From: a virus
Length of the DNA stretch: 41,111 nucleotides
Strand: one strand, 5' to 3'
Virus record (IMG/VR): IMGVR_UViG_3300045120_000635
Span: 1 to 41,111 of that record
The first letter of the stretch is position 1, and every line of letters starts with the position of its first letter. The translations under genes and the position numbers were made by a program. Shown one piece after another: positions 1 through 6,939 of this stretch. The notes beneath the pieces are model-generated. The model saw only the letters and a list, made by a program, of their open reading frames with translations. It did no database searches and had not been told where the DNA came from.

Positions 1-32
1 GCTAGCCCGGTCCGGGCTAGCGACGACGAAGG
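1..32. repeat. Left copy of 32-bp terminal overlap, with palindrome
   Basis: These 32 bases recur in the same orientation at 41080-41111 with two G/C mismatches (positions 14 and 27). The first 21 bases are a perfect palindrome, with 10-base arms around a central T and a GCTAGC hexamer at each edge. Both copies lie in the methyltransferase gene in the same reading frame, so collapsing them restores one continuous coding sequence. The simplest reading is assembly overlap of a circular or terminally redundant genome. Confidence 0.85.
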
Positions 33-889
33 TTTCGGATTCCATATCCATGCGATAGCCGCTCGCCCGCGCGACCAGCGGGCGAGCGGCTCCCTCGTCG
101 ATCTGTGAGCCGACCACGATCATCTGTCCATCTGACTGGGTCTTGACCGGCTTGAGGACGTCTGGGTCTTCGTCATAGCCGAACGTGCCCTTGCCAGCCA
201 GACTGCTCTGCTGGAACGATCCAGCGACGAGTTGGCTCGTCCACGCCTGGTCGGCCCTTACGTTGCCGTGGTGCCCGCCGAGAGTTCCCGTAACGCCGCC
301 ATCAGCCTCGGCGGCAACTCCTTCCCCCGTTTCGCGGCGCGTCTGAGGATGCCCGCCGCAGCTTTCGCAGACAGCCAGTACTTGCGCGGCACGGGCCGCG
401 TCTCCAAGACAGCCGACAATGAAGACGCGGCGCCTTCGCTGGGGGACTCCGAACCAGCGCGCATCGACAGTTCGCCACGCGACACCGTACCCGAGGTCAT
501 CCAGGTCCATGAGTACCCGGAGGAAATCGCGGCCTCGATTGACGCTAAGTAATCCGGGAACATTCTCGCCGACGAACCATCGTGGCCGCAGGATGGACAA
601 CACCCGTCGGACCTCATGCCACAGACCGCTGCGCTCATCGGAAAGACCGTTCCGTTTTACCGGCCACCGAGTTTCCCTGACAGGGCCAGCCTCCGTAGAC
701 GAGGTCGATACCGTCGAAACCTCGGCCGACTTTGCGAACGTCGTCAATGCGCTGCACCTCCGGCCAGTGCCGCGCGAGCACCGACAGACACCAGGGATCG
801 TTTTCTACCTGCAGCACCGTCTCGATGCCAGCCCGCTGCAGCCCTTGCTCGAAGCCGCCCACGCCCGAAAACAGCGACACGGCCCTCAC
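1..889 (-). CDS. dcm: DNA cytosine-5 methyltransferase, N-terminal part, with an internal frameshift
   Basis: This is the N-terminal two thirds of a C5-cytosine methyltransferase. It starts at GTG 889, which overlaps the stop of the primase-helicase as GTGA. Motif I (SLFSGVGGFEQG) and the catalytic motif IV (GGWPCQGNS) are clear, and are followed by AGK, DERSGLWHEV and a GENVPG motif. The frame breaks at an A4 run (TTTT on the plus strand, 655-658): as written the protein stops at 635. Removing one A restores AGKRNGLSDERSGLWHEV and an open frame to base 1. The gene then continues in frame from 41079 to 40627 across the contig junction, giving about 446 aa, a normal size for phage Dcm-like enzymes. 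The break may be a sequencing error, a true mutation or slippage. Its likely role is methylating phage DNA against host restriction. Confidence 0.9.
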
Positions 890-3165
890 GTCTGGCCGCC
901 GTCCGGCTCCTGCCACTGGCAACTGATCGGGTCGCGAGCACCGTGCAAATCCCAGCCGCGACCACAACCCCGACAGCGAGGATCCTCGCGCGCGCGCGTG
1001 AGAGACGACGAAGAATCTTTGAAGCCTTTGAACCCTTTGAAGCCTTCGTTCTCAGCATGGGTGGACCCAGGGGGGGTGTCCATTGAAGCCTTTGAAGCCT
1101 TAGTGGCCTCCAAAGGGTTCAAAGGGTTCAAAGATACTAAGGTTTCAATAGAGGGAATGTTCGAGAGCCTTCGTGGTAACTCCCACCACCACGTCCCGCT
1201 GTTGGCAAAGCCCTCTTTTGTGGTTCGCACCCCCATTTCCTTTTTTGCGCGGGTAATCGTCGACGCGCTCGTCGAGCAGCCGGCCTCCTTGAGCTGCCGC
1301 TCGCATTCCCTGGCCGTCACTCGCCCATCGGCCAGAATCTGCGCCAGCGCGCTCTTCACCTCCGCGCACGCGCCCAGTTCCTGAACCGTCCCGTTCCGAT
1401 CCATCGCGGCCGTCGCGTCGACCAGCACCGGGTCGAGGTCCCACACCAGGATGGGCGGCTGGTCGGCCTCGATCGCCGTCGGCAGTACCTGCGTGTGCGG
1501 CGCGGTCTCGATCCGGTAGCCGATGCCCACGCCACCTTTGCCGATGTTCATCTTGACCGGCAGCAACAGCCGCCGATGGCCCGTCTCGTCGTTGGGATCG
1601 GGCGCCACGCCCAGCACTACCCTGGCCACAGCCGGGAAAGCGATCGACCCCGTCGCGCGGTACAGCGCGCTCACCCCGGTGCCCTTGTTCAAATGCATGA
1701 GCATGATCAGCACCACCCCGGTGCGCTCGGCCAGCATCTGCAAAGGCCCGAGCACCGCGCGCACGTCGGCTTCCTTGTGGCTGTTGATGTCCGGGCCGAG
1801 ATAGGCCGTGATGGGATCCATCACCACCACCAGGGCATGTGTCTCGAGGATCAATGCCTCGAGCAACGCCAGGTGCTGGGTGAGCGCGAACATCCGGTCG
1901 ATCTGGGTCGTCGTGTCGCGTTCGTCGACCACGCCGCGCACCGCGATCACCCGCTCCATACGCGCGTTCGCTGCATGCAACCGCGGCGACACCGTGTCCG
2001 ACAACCCATCCTCGATGGTGAACAGAATCGTCGTGCCCGCTTCACACGTCCCGCCATCCGGCCACTCGCCGCCAATGGAACAGTGCGCGGCCAGCCAGTG
2101 GGTGATCAGCGACTTTCCCAGACCCGGATCACCCATCAGCAGCGTCGGTTTTCCTCGCGCGAAGCGACCCCGCCACAACCACTCGATCGGCTCAGGCTGC
2201 ACGTCAGACATGCGCACGACGTCCAGCCGTAATCCACCTGTTGCCGCCGCCGGGAATGATTCCACGTGTCCGTTCGATCGTTCTCCGGCGACGACGTTTT
2301 GATCGGCCGGACTCCACGGTACGCGCAGCCCGTCCTCGAAGCCGCTGCGCAGCGTCGCCTCGACACTGCGCTGCCCGTCCTCCGCCACCAGCCCGTTGCG
2401 CTCGCACGCCGCGTACAGCGCGCTGGCCACCCACTCGTGCTCGAGCGCGTGCACCGGGTCGGCCGCCAATCCTGCCAGCAGATACGCCGTGCGATTGGCC
2501 GCCGCATTCCGCTGACCCTGGCCCATCCGCCCCAGTTCGTCCGCCTTGCCCTCGACAAACCGCGTCGCCCAGTCCTGCAGGTACGTGGCGTGCTGCACGC
2601 GCCGCCGCGGCATGACCGGTGGTGGGTCGTACCGCGCGATCTCGGGCAGACTGGCCGGGTCAAGGAACTCCCCGTGTTGTTGCCGCGCCTCGTGCGGCGC
2701 ACCCGGCAGACAACTGGGCAGATAAAAGATGCGCGAGCTGTCCTTTGTCTGCGGGTCGATGCACCCTCCGAAATGCGCGTTGGCCCGCAGCCAGAACTCC
2801 GGCCAGTCGGCGCCGCTCACCGGCGCGGCCAGGGGCAGCACCACCCGCCAGCGGGGCGCGTCGGGGGTATGCGAAAACGTGGTGTGGCCGAACCATTCCA
2901 GCCCGCTCAGCAGATCCAGCGGCAGGTCGCCGTGGTCGATGTCCAGCACCAGCATGTGGACCCAGTCCACGTTCGCCTTGCCGCGCGTGGTCCCCGGCCG
3001 ATAGGTCACCGGGGACCACAGGCGCCCATCCTTCGATTGCCGCTCGTCGAAGCGCGCCAGACGCTTTTCCAGGTCGACGAGCGGCAGCGAGTAGGGCGTG
3101 GGCTTGTTGTCGTCCTTGCCTTCAAAGACGACGATCGGCACCAGGTGCCCGTTCTGGTCGGTCAA
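886..3165 (-). CDS. Primase-polymerase / RepA-type helicase fusion (replication protein)
   Basis: This 759-aa protein probably primes and unwinds phage DNA. The N-terminal part resembles an archaeo-eukaryotic-type primase: the acidic pair LVLDIDHGD (D75, D77), then PRWRVVLPL near 104-112 and KDSSRIFYLP near 141-150. The C-terminal part is a RecA-fold RepA/AAA_25-like ATPase with Walker A GDPGLGKS (345-352), Walker B VVVMD (446-450) and a HLNKGTG...ATGS segment typical of that family. A winged-helix-like region follows. The last ~70 residues are a repetitive linker (NPLNPLE, KASKAS, GFKGFKGFKD) ending in a CxxC...H...C cluster. It starts at ATG 3165, overlapping the previous stop as ATGA. The primase assignment is less certain than the ATPase. 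Confidence 0.87.
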   Translation of the reverse strand: MTDQNGHLVPIVVFEGKDDNKPTPYSLPLVDLEKRLARFDERQSKDGRLWSPVTYRPGTTRGKANVDWVHMLVLDIDHGDLPLDLLSGLEWFGHTTFSHTPDAPRWRVVLPLAAPVSGADWPEFWLRANAHFGGCIDPQTKDSSRIFYLPSCLPGAPHEARQQHGEFLDPASLPEIARYDPPPVMPRRRVQHATYLQDWATRFVEGKADELGRMGQGQRNAAANRTAYLLAGLAADPVHALEHEWVASALYAACERNGLVAEDGQRSVEATLRSGFEDGLRVPWSPADQNVVAGERSNGHVESFPAAATGGLRLDVVRMSDVQPEPIEWLWRGRFARGKPTLLMGDPGLGKSLITHWLAAHCSIGGEWPDGGTCEAGTTILFTIEDGLSDTVSPRLHAANARMERVIAVRGVVDERDTTTQIDRMFALTQHLALLEALILETHALVVVMDPITAYLGPDINSHKEADVRAVLGPLQMLAERTGVVLIMLMHLNKGTGVSALYRATGSIAFPAVARVVLGVAPDPNDETGHRRLLLPVKMNIGKGGVGIGYRIETAPHTQVLPTAIEADQPPILVWDLDPVLVDATAAMDRNGTVQELGACAEVKSALAQILADGRVTARECERQLKEAGCSTSASTITRAKKEMGVRTTKEGFANSGTWWWELPRRLSNIPSIETLVSLNPLNPLEATKASKASMDTPPGSTHAENEGFKGFKGFKDSSSSLTRAREDPRCRGCGRGWDLHGARDPISCQWQEPDGGQT
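1018..1133. repeat. Iteron-like 9-bp repeats with a 16-bp inverted repeat
   Basis: Three head-to-tail 9-mers (TTTGAAGCC, TTTGAACCC, TTTGAAGCC) occupy 1018-1044, two more (ATTGAAGCC, TTTGAAGCC) lie at 1082-1099, and inverted copies (AAAGGGTTC twice) at 1112-1129. Bases 1026-1041 are an exact inverted repeat of 1118-1133 with a 76-nt loop. The repeats are in phase with the primase-helicase reading frame and encode its repetitive linker. They may be replication-protein binding sites (an origin inside the rep gene), an RNA stem, or only a low-complexity linker. Confidence 0.7.
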
Positions 3166-3893
3166 AACGGCAGCTCGTCGTCCTCCACCACTCGCTGTCC
3201 CGTCTGGGTGTAGCGCTCCGCCGGCGGGCGTACGCCCGCGCCAACCGGTACCCGCTGGGAGGGTGGTGACGGACGTTCGGGCTCGTCGTCGACCTCGGCC
3301 AGCATGGCGCGCAGTTTGCCGCGCCCGTGGGCCTGGTACTCGTCATCCCGCTGACCGGGCAGCGAGCCGACGGCCATCGGTCCCGCGAAGTCGGACCAGA
3401 TCGTGCCGTCCTTGCCCGCGCGGTGGCTGATGGTCCCGTACACCTCGAGGCCTTCCCACCACTTGATCCATTCCCCGATGAGCCCGATCTCGGCTTTGTC
3501 GTCGTCGAGGTCTGCCGGCCGCGGCGGCCCACCCCCCTGTTCGATCCACTTGCGGAACGTCTTCGCGTTGGCCTGGCCAAAGCACGCGGCGAGAAAATCG
3601 ATCAGTTTGGTGGAGCGGTACATGCCGGTCTTGTCCGTCCAGCCCAGCGACAGTCCTGGGCGGTAGTTCGTCCTCCAGGACTGCGACTGTCCCTCGGGCG
3701 GATCACCGTGCTCGGCTTTCAAACGCGCCTGTTCGGTGGGTGTCAGCAACAGGACGAACCGCGCCTCGTACTTGCCGAAATACTCGTTCATCTTGATCTC
3801 GGGCGGCGCCGCGATCTGAAACCGCCAGAGTCCCTCTGGCAGGGCTTGCCATTCCGATTGTTGCGATTCGTCCGCTCGTCTCAGTACAGACAT
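3162..3893 (-). CDS. Single-stranded DNA-binding-like protein with SSB-type acidic tip
   Basis: This 243-aa protein ends in VVEDDELPF, which matches the conserved acidic C-terminal tip of bacterial SSB proteins (DDDIPF-like) that recruits partners. The N-terminal ~150 residues (FQIAAPPEIKMNEYFGKYEARFVLLL... FLAACFGQANAKTFRKW) look like a beta-rich globular domain found in phage DNA-metabolism proteins, but I do not recognise a canonical OB-fold signature. ATG 3893 is chosen because a GGAGAG element sits 6 nt upstream; a TTG lies one codon earlier. The gene lies between the VRR-NUC nuclease and the primase-helicase, which supports a role in replication or recombination. SSB-like function rests on the tip and the context. 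Confidence 0.72.
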   Translation of the reverse strand: MSVLRRADESQQSEWQALPEGLWRFQIAAPPEIKMNEYFGKYEARFVLLLTPTEQARLKAEHGDPPEGQSQSWRTNYRPGLSLGWTDKTGMYRSTKLIDFLAACFGQANAKTFRKWIEQGGGPPRPADLDDDKAEIGLIGEWIKWWEGLEVYGTISHRAGKDGTIWSDFAGPMAVGSLPGQRDDEYQAHGRGKLRAMLAEVDDEPERPSPPSQRVPVGAGVRPPAERYTQTGQRVVEDDELPF

Positions 3894-3932
3894 CAATGTC
3901 TCTCCGCTCGCCGTTTGGCTGGTGAGCCGCCG

Positions 3933-4355
3933 CTAGGTTGCGTTCATCACTCGTTGTTCGGGGTGAGCGATCAGATCCAGTAGAGCCGCACGATCCCGCG
4001 GCCGGGCTTCCACGAACGTTTGCCCGCACGCCTGTAGCATGTCGCCCACCTCGCGCTGCTCCGTTTCCAGACGGCCGTGCTCCGTTTTGAGCTCGAGCCA
4101 CAGGATGTAGGGCGGCTTGATCGCCAGGATGTCCGGGATCCCTTTGCGAATCCCGCGGTAGACCTTCGTTTTGCAGCGCGGACACATGACCACGTTCGCT
4201 GGCACGTGGGCAAACCACCACCCGAACGCATCCAGTGCCGACTCGACCACCTTCTGCCAGTCGCGCTCGAGCATCTTGCCGTCGATCAGACGACGAATGT
4301 CCGTGCCGTTGAGCGGGGCCTGGGCAAGCCCCGGCTTAGCTCGCCTTGCGACCAT
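3933..4355 (-). CDS. VRR-NUC domain nuclease
   Basis: A 140-aa protein of the VRR-NUC branch of PD-(D/E)XK nucleases, which often act on branched DNA or restriction-like substrates. The catalytic region is clear: RGIRKGIPDILAI (D75 is the PD aspartate), then LWLELKTEHGRL (E88-L-K90) and TEQ further on, followed by a CGQTFVEARP strand. A CPRC pair near 58-61 replaces the loop often seen before the active site. The length is typical of stand-alone phage VRR-NUC proteins. It overlaps the upstream 67-aa gene by 20 nt, and 39 nt separate it from the SSB-like gene. Likely jobs are replication-fork or recombination-intermediate processing. Confidence 0.85.
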   Translation of the reverse strand: MVARRAKPGLAQAPLNGTDIRRLIDGKMLERDWQKVVESALDAFGWWFAHVPANVVMCPRCKTKVYRGIRKGIPDILAIKPPYILWLELKTEHGRLETEQREVGDMLQACGQTFVEARPRDRAALLDLIAHPEQRVMNAT

Positions 4356-4539
4356 GCCGCTTCTTCACTGGCGCGGGCTCCGCGGGTAGAAGCCACCGGT
4401 CGAGCGTCTCGCGCGTAATCGCCTGCAGGTCAGTCACGCGCACGACGCCCGGGTACTGCTGGAAGGCGCAGAACAACCCCACCTGCCGATACGCGGGCAG
4501 CTCCTCTTCGATCTCCACCAGCACCCAGCGCGATGTCAT
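4336..4539 (-). CDS. Hypothetical small protein
   Basis: A 67-aa protein (MTSRWVLVEIEEELP...) that I do not recognise. ATG 4539 overlaps the previous stop as ATGA, which fits translational coupling. It has an acidic N-terminus, a compact middle (VGLFCAFQQYPGVVRVTDL) and a basic tail (PVKKRHGRKAS). It has no membrane segment. Its position beside the nuclease suggests a small accessory to DNA metabolism, but this is only context. Confidence 0.65.
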   Translation of the reverse strand: MTSRWVLVEIEEELPAYRQVGLFCAFQQYPGVVRVTDLQAITRETLDRWLLPAEPAPVKKRHGRKAS

Positions 4540-4787
4540 CGCTGGCCGCTCTCGTCGCCGCATTCCTCGCACACGCCCATCTCGTGACAGTGGCACCCGC
4601 ACTTTTCGTCGTCGTCATCCCCCGACGCGTGCTCACGGCACTGCACCGTCTCGTTCTTCCCTCTACGGATGACCCGTGCCGGGTAGTCCCGCCTTCGCAG
4701 CAGTTGGCACCTGGAGCACCGCCAGTCGGTGTAGTACTCGGTCTCGAATTCCACCACCGCATAGCTCGGCAATTCGGTCAGTGTCAT
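4536..4787 (-). CDS. Small cysteine-rich, probable zinc-binding protein
   Basis: This 83-aa protein has CSRCQ near 24-28, then C50 and a dense C-terminal cluster CGCHCHEMGVCEEC. These are enough ligands for one or two zinc sites. An acidic DDDDE stretch precedes the cluster. ATG 4787 overlaps the previous stop as ATGA and its own stop overlaps the next ATG. No family is recognised; a zinc-ribbon nucleic-acid-binding or adaptor protein is a reasonable guess. Confidence 0.7.
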   Translation of the reverse strand: MTLTELPSYAVVEFETEYYTDWRCSRCQLLRRRDYPARVIRRGKNETVQCREHASGDDDDEKCGCHCHEMGVCEECGDESGQR

Positions 4788-4975
4788 GACCAGAACCTCC
4801 GCACCACCGCGACTATGAGAAAGACCGACCCTACCAGGATCAGCACGCTGACCCCGAGGATCACGCCCCAGATCGTCGCGACGACAATGATCTCGGTCAG
4901 ACTGCGGCGCCGACGGCCAGCGTTGTCCAGCGCGTAGATCTCGTCCAGATATTTCTGGCGGGCCGCTCTATTCAT
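4784..4975 (-). CDS. Small membrane protein, possible holin-like partner of the adjacent transglycosylase
   Basis: A 63-aa protein with a charged N-terminal third (MNRAARQKYLDEIYALDNAGRRRR) and then one long or two short hydrophobic segments (about residues 27-58, TEIIVVATIWGVILGVSVLI onward), ending VVRRFWS. ATG 4975 overlaps the stop of the secreted transglycosylase-like gene as ATGA. Coupling to a secreted wall enzyme suggests a lysis or wall-passage role, but holins have no sequence signature that could prove it. Confidence 0.65.
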   Translation of the reverse strand: MNRAARQKYLDEIYALDNAGRRRRSLTEIIVVATIWGVILGVSVLILVGSVFLIVAVVRRFWS

Positions 4976-5364
4976 GGGCAACCGGTGACCACCCACTGCC
5001 GCCGTCTCCCCATTGACAGGTCGTAGGCCGCCACACGCCGCACGTCAGCCAGGCTGTGGATGTTCAGCCACGGTTCCCCCATCTCCAGCGTGTGCGCCCG
5101 CCACGTGGACGGCATGTACTGGCCCGGCCCGGTGGCGCCGCTGCCCTGACGGTTCGGCACGTCCCGCCACCCCGACTCCTTGCCGATGATGCATTCGACG
5201 CGCGGGTTGAGCACCGGCTCGACGACGGCTTCGACTGCTTGAGCCTGGTCCTGGGTGTCGTCGGTGGCCTCGGCGACCGGCACGGGATCGTCGGACGCGT
5301 CGCGCGCACTGGCCGTGTGTGCGGTCAGCACCAGCAGCGTCGCCGACAGGAGCGCCACCCTCAT
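4972..5364 (-). CDS. Secreted lytic-transglycosylase/Rpf-like protein
   Basis: A 130-aa protein with an N-terminal signal peptide (short basic start, hydrophobic run to about residue 18, ASA cleavage-like site), an acidic linker rich in D, A and V, and an SLT/Rpf-like domain. The segment CIIGKESGWRDVPN carries the expected catalytic glutamate, followed by GATGPGQYMPSTW, the usual G-x-x-Q-x-x-x-S-T-W pattern of this fold, and a C-terminal RQWVVTGC. It would cleave peptidoglycan outside the membrane. It is unusual in lying in the early/replication operon rather than with the late genes. Confidence 0.8.
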   Translation of the reverse strand: MRVALLSATLLVLTAHTASARDASDDPVPVAEATDDTQDQAQAVEAVVEPVLNPRVECIIGKESGWRDVPNRQGSGATGPGQYMPSTWRAHTLEMGEPWLNIHSLADVRRVAAYDLSMGRRRQWVVTGCP

Positions 5365-5558
5365 TCGCCCTGCTCGAGCCAGGCGATCAATTCGCGCAGC
5401 GTCGGCACGAGCTCAGCGAGCCGCGCGGTACTGCGCAGCACGTCGGCGCCGCCCGCGCGCCAGCCGGCCAGAAACGCCTCGCGCAGGTCGAGCGACGGTA
5501 AGGGCACCTCGTACTCCCGCTCGAACCGTGCCCAGCCTCGCGAGACGCGTTCGTCCAT
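5361..5558 (-). CDS. Small hypothetical protein, first gene of the early minus operon
   Basis: A 65-aa helical protein (MDERVSRGWARFEREYE...), rich in L, R, E and A with no membrane segment. The start is ATG 5558 because a perfect AAGGAGG lies 6 nt upstream (5565-5571); an in-frame ATG at 5639 would bury that site. Its stop overlaps the start of the secreted transglycosylase-like gene as ATGA. No family is recognised. Confidence 0.7.
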   Translation of the reverse strand: MDERVSRGWARFEREYEVPLPSLDLREAFLAGWRAGGADVLRSTARLAELVPTLRELIAWLEQGE

Positions 5559-5690
5559 CGTCAACCTCCTTGGTTCGGGGATGGGCAGCGCTGAATCCAA
5601 AAACATCGGCGACGGTGGGCGCATAGAGGTACTCCCCATTTCAGCCCCGCGCTGGGCAAGCTAACGCCACAGGGTGAGGCGGGCATGTGA

Positions 5691-5870
5691 CTAGGCGGCG
5701 ACGGAGTCGGCTACGGGTTCAGCAGTTTCGAGATCGAGGCGATCGGCCTCTTCGCGGATCTTCAGGGCCAGGAGATAGCCGGCCTCGTCGCGCACGGAGC
5801 GACGGCTATCGGTCGCCAGGCGCCGCAGCGGGGCCTCGTCTTCGGGACGGATCTCCACCTGAAATCGCAT
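5691..5870 (-). CDS. Arc-like ribbon-helix-helix regulator
   Basis: A 59-aa protein, MRFQVEIRPEDEAPLRRLATDSRRSVRDEAGYLLALKI..., with the layout of Arc/MetJ-type RHH repressors: a short N-terminal strand with alternating residues (FQVEIR) for groove contact, then helix A (DEAPLRRLATDS) and helix B (SVRDEAGYLLALKIREEAD). Such proteins bind DNA as dimers at tandem short half-sites. ATG 5870 fits the family start. The inverted GACAG/CTGTC half-sites immediately upstream (5896-5935) are plausible autoregulatory operators. It may set early or lysogeny promoters. Confidence 0.72.
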   Translation of the reverse strand: MRFQVEIRPEDEAPLRRLATDSRRSVRDEAGYLLALKIREEADRLDLETAEPVADSVAA

Positions 5871-5893
5871 GCCCCCAGAGTGGCCGTGCTGGG

Positions 5894-5937
5894 GGCTGTC
5901 CGTGGCGACAGCCGGTCGGACAGAACCGCTCTGTCCG
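5894..5937. promoter_or_regulatory. Four helically spaced GACAG/CTGTC half-sites in two hairpins
   Basis: CTGTC at 5896, GACAG at 5907, GACAG at 5919 and CTGTC at 5931 start 11, 12 and 12 bases apart. They form two dyads: 5894-5900/5907-5913 (GGCTGTC/GACAGCC) and 5917-5924/5930-5937 (CGGACAGA/TCTGTCCG). The set lies between the stop of the upstream gene and the start of the RHH gene. Near-helical phasing fits RHH operators. Neither dyad has a T-tract, so a terminator is less likely. Confidence 0.55.
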
Positions 5938-6507
5938 TCAGCTCTTCTTAGGCGGATCCGCGGGCCAGGTCGAGGGCGGCCACTGGTCGGAGAGCAGCCC
6001 GTACGTGTCCAGCATGATGCGCCTGAGCGTCCTCGGGTTCGGGCCGCCAAGCCGATAGATCTGCTCCCGAGTGACCTCGGCGTCCGGCCCCAACTGCAGG
6101 TCGACGCGGACGTCGTGCTCGAATTTGATCATCGCCGCGCGGAATTTCGACCACACGCGAAAGTCCTTCTCCTGCGGCTGGTGCGGCCTGGGAGGACGCA
6201 CTGACACGGGTGACGGAGTCGGCACGCTGTTGGTGTGGCGCGCTGTTTCGAGGAGCGCCAGCGCCTGGAGTTGGTTGACCTCGAGCAGTTTTCGGATCAA
6301 CTCGTCGGGCGAAAACATGGGGACCTGACGTTCATCGTCAGCCACGCTCGTGCGCCTCGGCAGGACAAGGGCACACACGTTGGAAATCTGTCCGTCCACC
6401 GGCACCGGTACGACTTGCCACCCACGTAGCACCCCTTCCCCCATCTCGTTATTAGAACACACGTTCTGGAGCAGAAGCCAGTTGTGGGTCGGGCGGGTGA
6501 GTGCCAC
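5938..6507 (-). CDS. Unknown protein, first gene after the divergent switch
   Basis: A 189-aa protein with a probable GTG start at 6507; a GGGG element lies a few bases upstream and a good sigma70-type promoter at 6547-6576. It has a hydrophilic N-terminal domain, a PTPSPVSVRPPRP linker near 95-108, and a C-terminal helical part (KDFRVWSKFRAAMIKFEHDVRVDLQ... TREQIYRLGGPNPRTLRRIM) that could be a DNA-binding fold. No family is recognised. Its place opposite the XRE repressor suggests a regulator, such as an antirepressor or a second immunity protein, by context only. Confidence 0.68.
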   Translation of the reverse strand: MALTRPTHNWLLLQNVCSNNEMGEGVLRGWQVVPVPVDGQISNVCALVLPRRTSVADDERQVPMFSPDELIRKLLEVNQLQALALLETARHTNSVPTPSPVSVRPPRPHQPQEKDFRVWSKFRAAMIKFEHDVRVDLQLGPDAEVTREQIYRLGGPNPRTLRRIMLDTYGLLSDQWPPSTWPADPPKKS

Positions 6508-6623
6508 TGGTCCCCGTACCAGGTACGTTACATCAAAGAAACCACTACATTAGCGACACATATGTAACACTGTCAAGAAAGTGTTGGGATGCCGGCATAA
6601 TCTGAGTTCAACCCACCACACAG
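6508..6623. promoter_or_regulatory. Divergent promoter/operator region (lysogeny-switch-like)
   Basis: Read on the minus strand, TTGACA (6571-6576), an 18-nt spacer and TAATGT (6547-6552) make a good promoter for the 189-aa gene. On the plus strand, CATAAT (6596-6601) could be the -10 for the repressor gene. Palindromes crowd the region: GTACC-A-GGTAC (6516-6526), GTTACAT/ATGTAAC (6527-6533/6562-6568), ACATATGT (6558-6565) and AACACT/AGTGTT (6566-6571/6580-6585). The last two overlap the minus-strand promoter, as repressor operators would. Confidence 0.6.
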
Positions 6624-6875
6624 GTGTACCCTGGGCACTACGTGAACGCGACTGGTTCTATCGTGCTGCGCCCGCCATCATCTTCCGACGTGTTCGTACC
6701 GCGCCTGCGAGAACAGCGCCTCAGACGCGCGCTCTCCCAGCAGGAGCTCGCCGACCTGGCGAAAGTCTCGCGTACGACGATCATCCAGCTCGAGGCTGGC
6801 CGCAGCGCGTGGCCTCAGACGGTCAGAAAACTGGCCAAAGCCCTCAAGGTCGATCCGAGCCTGCTGCAGGGCTGA
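6624..6875 (+). CDS. XRE/Cro-CI-type helix-turn-helix regulator
   Basis: A protein of up to 83 aa whose C-terminal 56 residues are a textbook HTH_3 domain: LREQRLRRALSQQELADLAKVSRTTIIQLEAGRSAWPQTVRKLAKAL. Helices 2-3 read QQELADLAKVSRTTIIQLEAG. The start is uncertain: GTG 6624 is used, but further GTG codons lie downstream (6642, 6663, 6690). It lies beside palindromes in the divergent region and just upstream of the integrase, as expected for a phage repressor or Cro. There is no C-terminal oligomerisation or peptidase domain, so it would not be RecA-cleavable. Confidence 0.85.
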   Translation: MYPGHYVNATGSIVLRPPSSSDVFVPRLREQRLRRALSQQELADLAKVSRTTIIQLEAGRSAWPQTVRKLAKALKVDPSLLQG

Positions 6876-6939
6876 CAGATTCCGGGTTTGTCCCGCCCCT
6901 GCCGTCCACCGCGGACGTCCGCGGCGCAGACTGCCGGCC

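Noticed and set aside
1018-1133. CRISPR-like repeats
   Set aside because: The units are only 9 bp and contiguous, with no unique spacers; iterons or linker coding explain them better.
419-1384. A plus-strand open frame across the methyltransferase and primase-helicase end
   Set aside because: It is basic, low-complexity and motif-free, whereas the minus strand encodes recognised methyltransferase and helicase sequence.
4972-5364. Classical endolysin of the phage
   Set aside because: It has a signal peptide and lies in the early operon. The late operon has its own peptidase-like gene and holin-like genes, so this is only a second candidate.
5559-5639. N-terminal extension of the 65-aa gene from ATG 5639
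   Set aside because: It would place a perfect AAGGAGG ribosome site inside the gene; that site is ideally spaced before ATG 5558.
5894-5937. Tandem hairpins as terminators
   Set aside because: The stems are short and no T-tract follows in either direction; the helical spacing of half-sites fits operators better.
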